NCBI GenBank assembly: GCA_031409795.1
Contig: JANNXX010000043.1
Location: forward strand, 42,920-106,919
From: Tabrizicola sp031409795
Lineage (GTDB): Bacteria; Pseudomonadota; Alphaproteobacteria; Rhodobacterales; Rhodobacteraceae
DNA: 64,000 nt
Reading direction: 5' to 3'
Shown: in pieces, positions 63,307 through 64,000 of the stretch
Layout of the letters: every line of letters starts with the position of its first letter
Numbering within the stretch: the first letter of the stretch is position 1
Position numbers and translations under genes: made by a program
Notes under the pieces: generated by a model
Seen by the model: only the letters and a program-made list of their open reading frames with translations
Told to the model about the DNA's origin: nothing
Database searches by the model: none

Positions 63307-63609
63307 TTACTTGACCATGGCCTTCTTCACGAAGCCAAGGATCAAGGTCAGCACCGCGCCGCCGGCGCCCCCGCCGACGACCGACTGGATGATCGCGCCG
63401 ATGTCCATCCCGCTGGCCGCCGCTGCCGCGTCCGCAACGCCCGCGCCGTCACCGCCCAGCATGCCCATCAGCACCCCGCCAAGCCCGCCGCCGACCGCAC
63501 CCGCGACCGAATTGCCCGCCGTGCCGAGGCTTAGATTCTTCAGTCCCGCCCCGGCCGCATTGCCGCCGACCAGACCAGCGATGATCTGGATGATCAGTTC
63601 CATACCCAT
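63307..63609 (-). CDS. Small glycine-rich membrane protein, unknown
   Basis: The 100-residue product has hydrophobic segments at about 4-15 and 75-95. The stretch between is dense in Gly and Ala (AGAVGGGLGGVLMGMLGGDG). A short basic tail (FVKKAMVK) ends it. AAAGG precedes the ATG at 63609; a second ATG two codons later is possible. No family is recognised; similar proteins appear in other Rhodobacterales by general impression only. It lies between sseA and smpB on the same strand. Confidence 0.65.
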   Translation of the reverse strand: MGMELIIQIIAGLVGGNAAGAGLKNLSLGTAGNSVAGAVGGGLGGVLMGMLGGDGAGVADAAAAASGMDIGAIIQSVVGGGAGGAVLTLILGFVKKAMVK

Positions 63610-63741
63610 GACCGCAACCTTTCCCTCTAAGCCGCTTGTCCTGTGGACATGCACGGCTTTTGCCCCGGACTTTGTGCCCGGCAGTGGAAAGCATGCCAGA
63701 TATGGGGGTTTCAGGCAAGAAATGCGTGAATTTGACCAGAC

Positions 63742-64000
63742 TCAGCCCTGATTGTTCTGCTTCATCAGCCGCGCCTTGTCGCGGGCCCAGTCGCGCTTGG
63801 CGCTGGTTTCGCGCTTGTCGGCCAGCTTCTTGCCCTTGGCGATGCCAAGCTTCAGCTTCACGATGCCGCGGTCGTTGAAATACATCTTCAAGGGCACGAT
63901 GGTCATGCCTTCGCGGCCGACCGCGCTCCACAGCCGGCTCAGTTCCTTGCGCGAGACCAGCAGCTTGCGGCGGCGACGTTCGTCGTGGCCGAAGGTCTTG
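63742..64000 (-). CDS. smpB: SsrA-binding protein SmpB, C-terminal part
   Basis: About 86 codons are visible, reading into the window from the right. They include KLLVSRKEL, MTIVPLKMYFNDRGIVKLKLG and KGKKLADKRETSAKRDWARD, all SmpB signatures. SmpB binds tmRNA and ribosomes for trans-translation of stalled mRNAs. The C-terminal tail RLMKQNNQG, which enters the mRNA channel, is present. The start lies beyond the right edge. Confidence 0.95.
   Translation of the reverse strand, partial: KTFGHDERRRRKLLVSRKELSRLWSAVGREGMTIVPLKMYFNDRGIVKLKLGIAKGKKLADKRETSAKRDWARDKARLMKQNNQG

Overview
The window reads as chromosomal DNA of a high-GC alphaproteobacterium of the order Rhodobacterales (Paracoccaceae, near Rhodobacter/Gemmobacter/Tabrizicola). 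The supporting signs are the ffh - GNAT - GNAT - chorismate mutase - rpsP order, the rpmH-rnpA-yidD block, the glnK-amtB pair, strong third-position GC bias, and an exosortase of the VPLPA-CTERM type typical of this order. This placement is inference from gene content; no database search was run.

Region 1 (1-27.7 kb) is mostly housekeeping. From the left it holds a minus-strand ffh/ribosomal cluster, a LysR regulator with a DMT exporter, a phosphotransferase, an M20 peptidase and a tRNA-Arg(ACG). A three-gene operon follows: VTT membrane protein, MerA-like flavoprotein and a histidine kinase without a visible response regulator. Next come rpmH-rnpA-yidD, facing a yidC-MOSC-yihA operon on the opposite strand, then an EAL protein, ttcA, a DUF3833-type lipoprotein, an SDR, argB, mlaA-mlaC, a class A penicillin-binding protein and glnK-amtB.

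Region 2 (27.7-60.9 kb) is a large cell-envelope and exopolysaccharide locus built around an exosortase. A divergent promoter region (39505-39930) separates two arms. The left arm (minus strand) encodes the initiating sugar transferase, a TPR lipoprotein, an OPX export protein and an outer-membrane beta-barrel. The right arm (plus strand) encodes an ExeA-like ATPase, a Wzz/GumC chain-length protein and a CpsD-like kinase. The exosortase (XrtD type, fused to EpsI) and four candidate substrates with VPLPA/VPVPA C-terminal sorting tails flank these arms. Further right are glycosyltransferases, an asparagine-synthase-like amidotransferase, an acyltransferase, a TadE/TadG-like pair, a PglK/MsbA-like ABC transporter, a beta-helix protein and a Wzy/WaaL-like polymerase/ligase. 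The likely logic is that one polysaccharide is made, exported and length-controlled by this set, while the exosortase sorts surface proteins that interact with it. A 20-bp dyad matching the LuxR-family lux box sits in the central divergent promoter region, so quorum-sensing control is a testable possibility.

Region 3 (61-64 kb) returns to ordinary metabolism: an aromatic aminotransferase, a 3-mercaptopyruvate sulfurtransferase, a small glycine-rich membrane protein and the end of smpB.

There is no CRISPR array, no intact insertion sequence and no rRNA. Two glycosyltransferase genes (50.4-52.6 kb) have visibly lower GC than their neighbours and look acquired.
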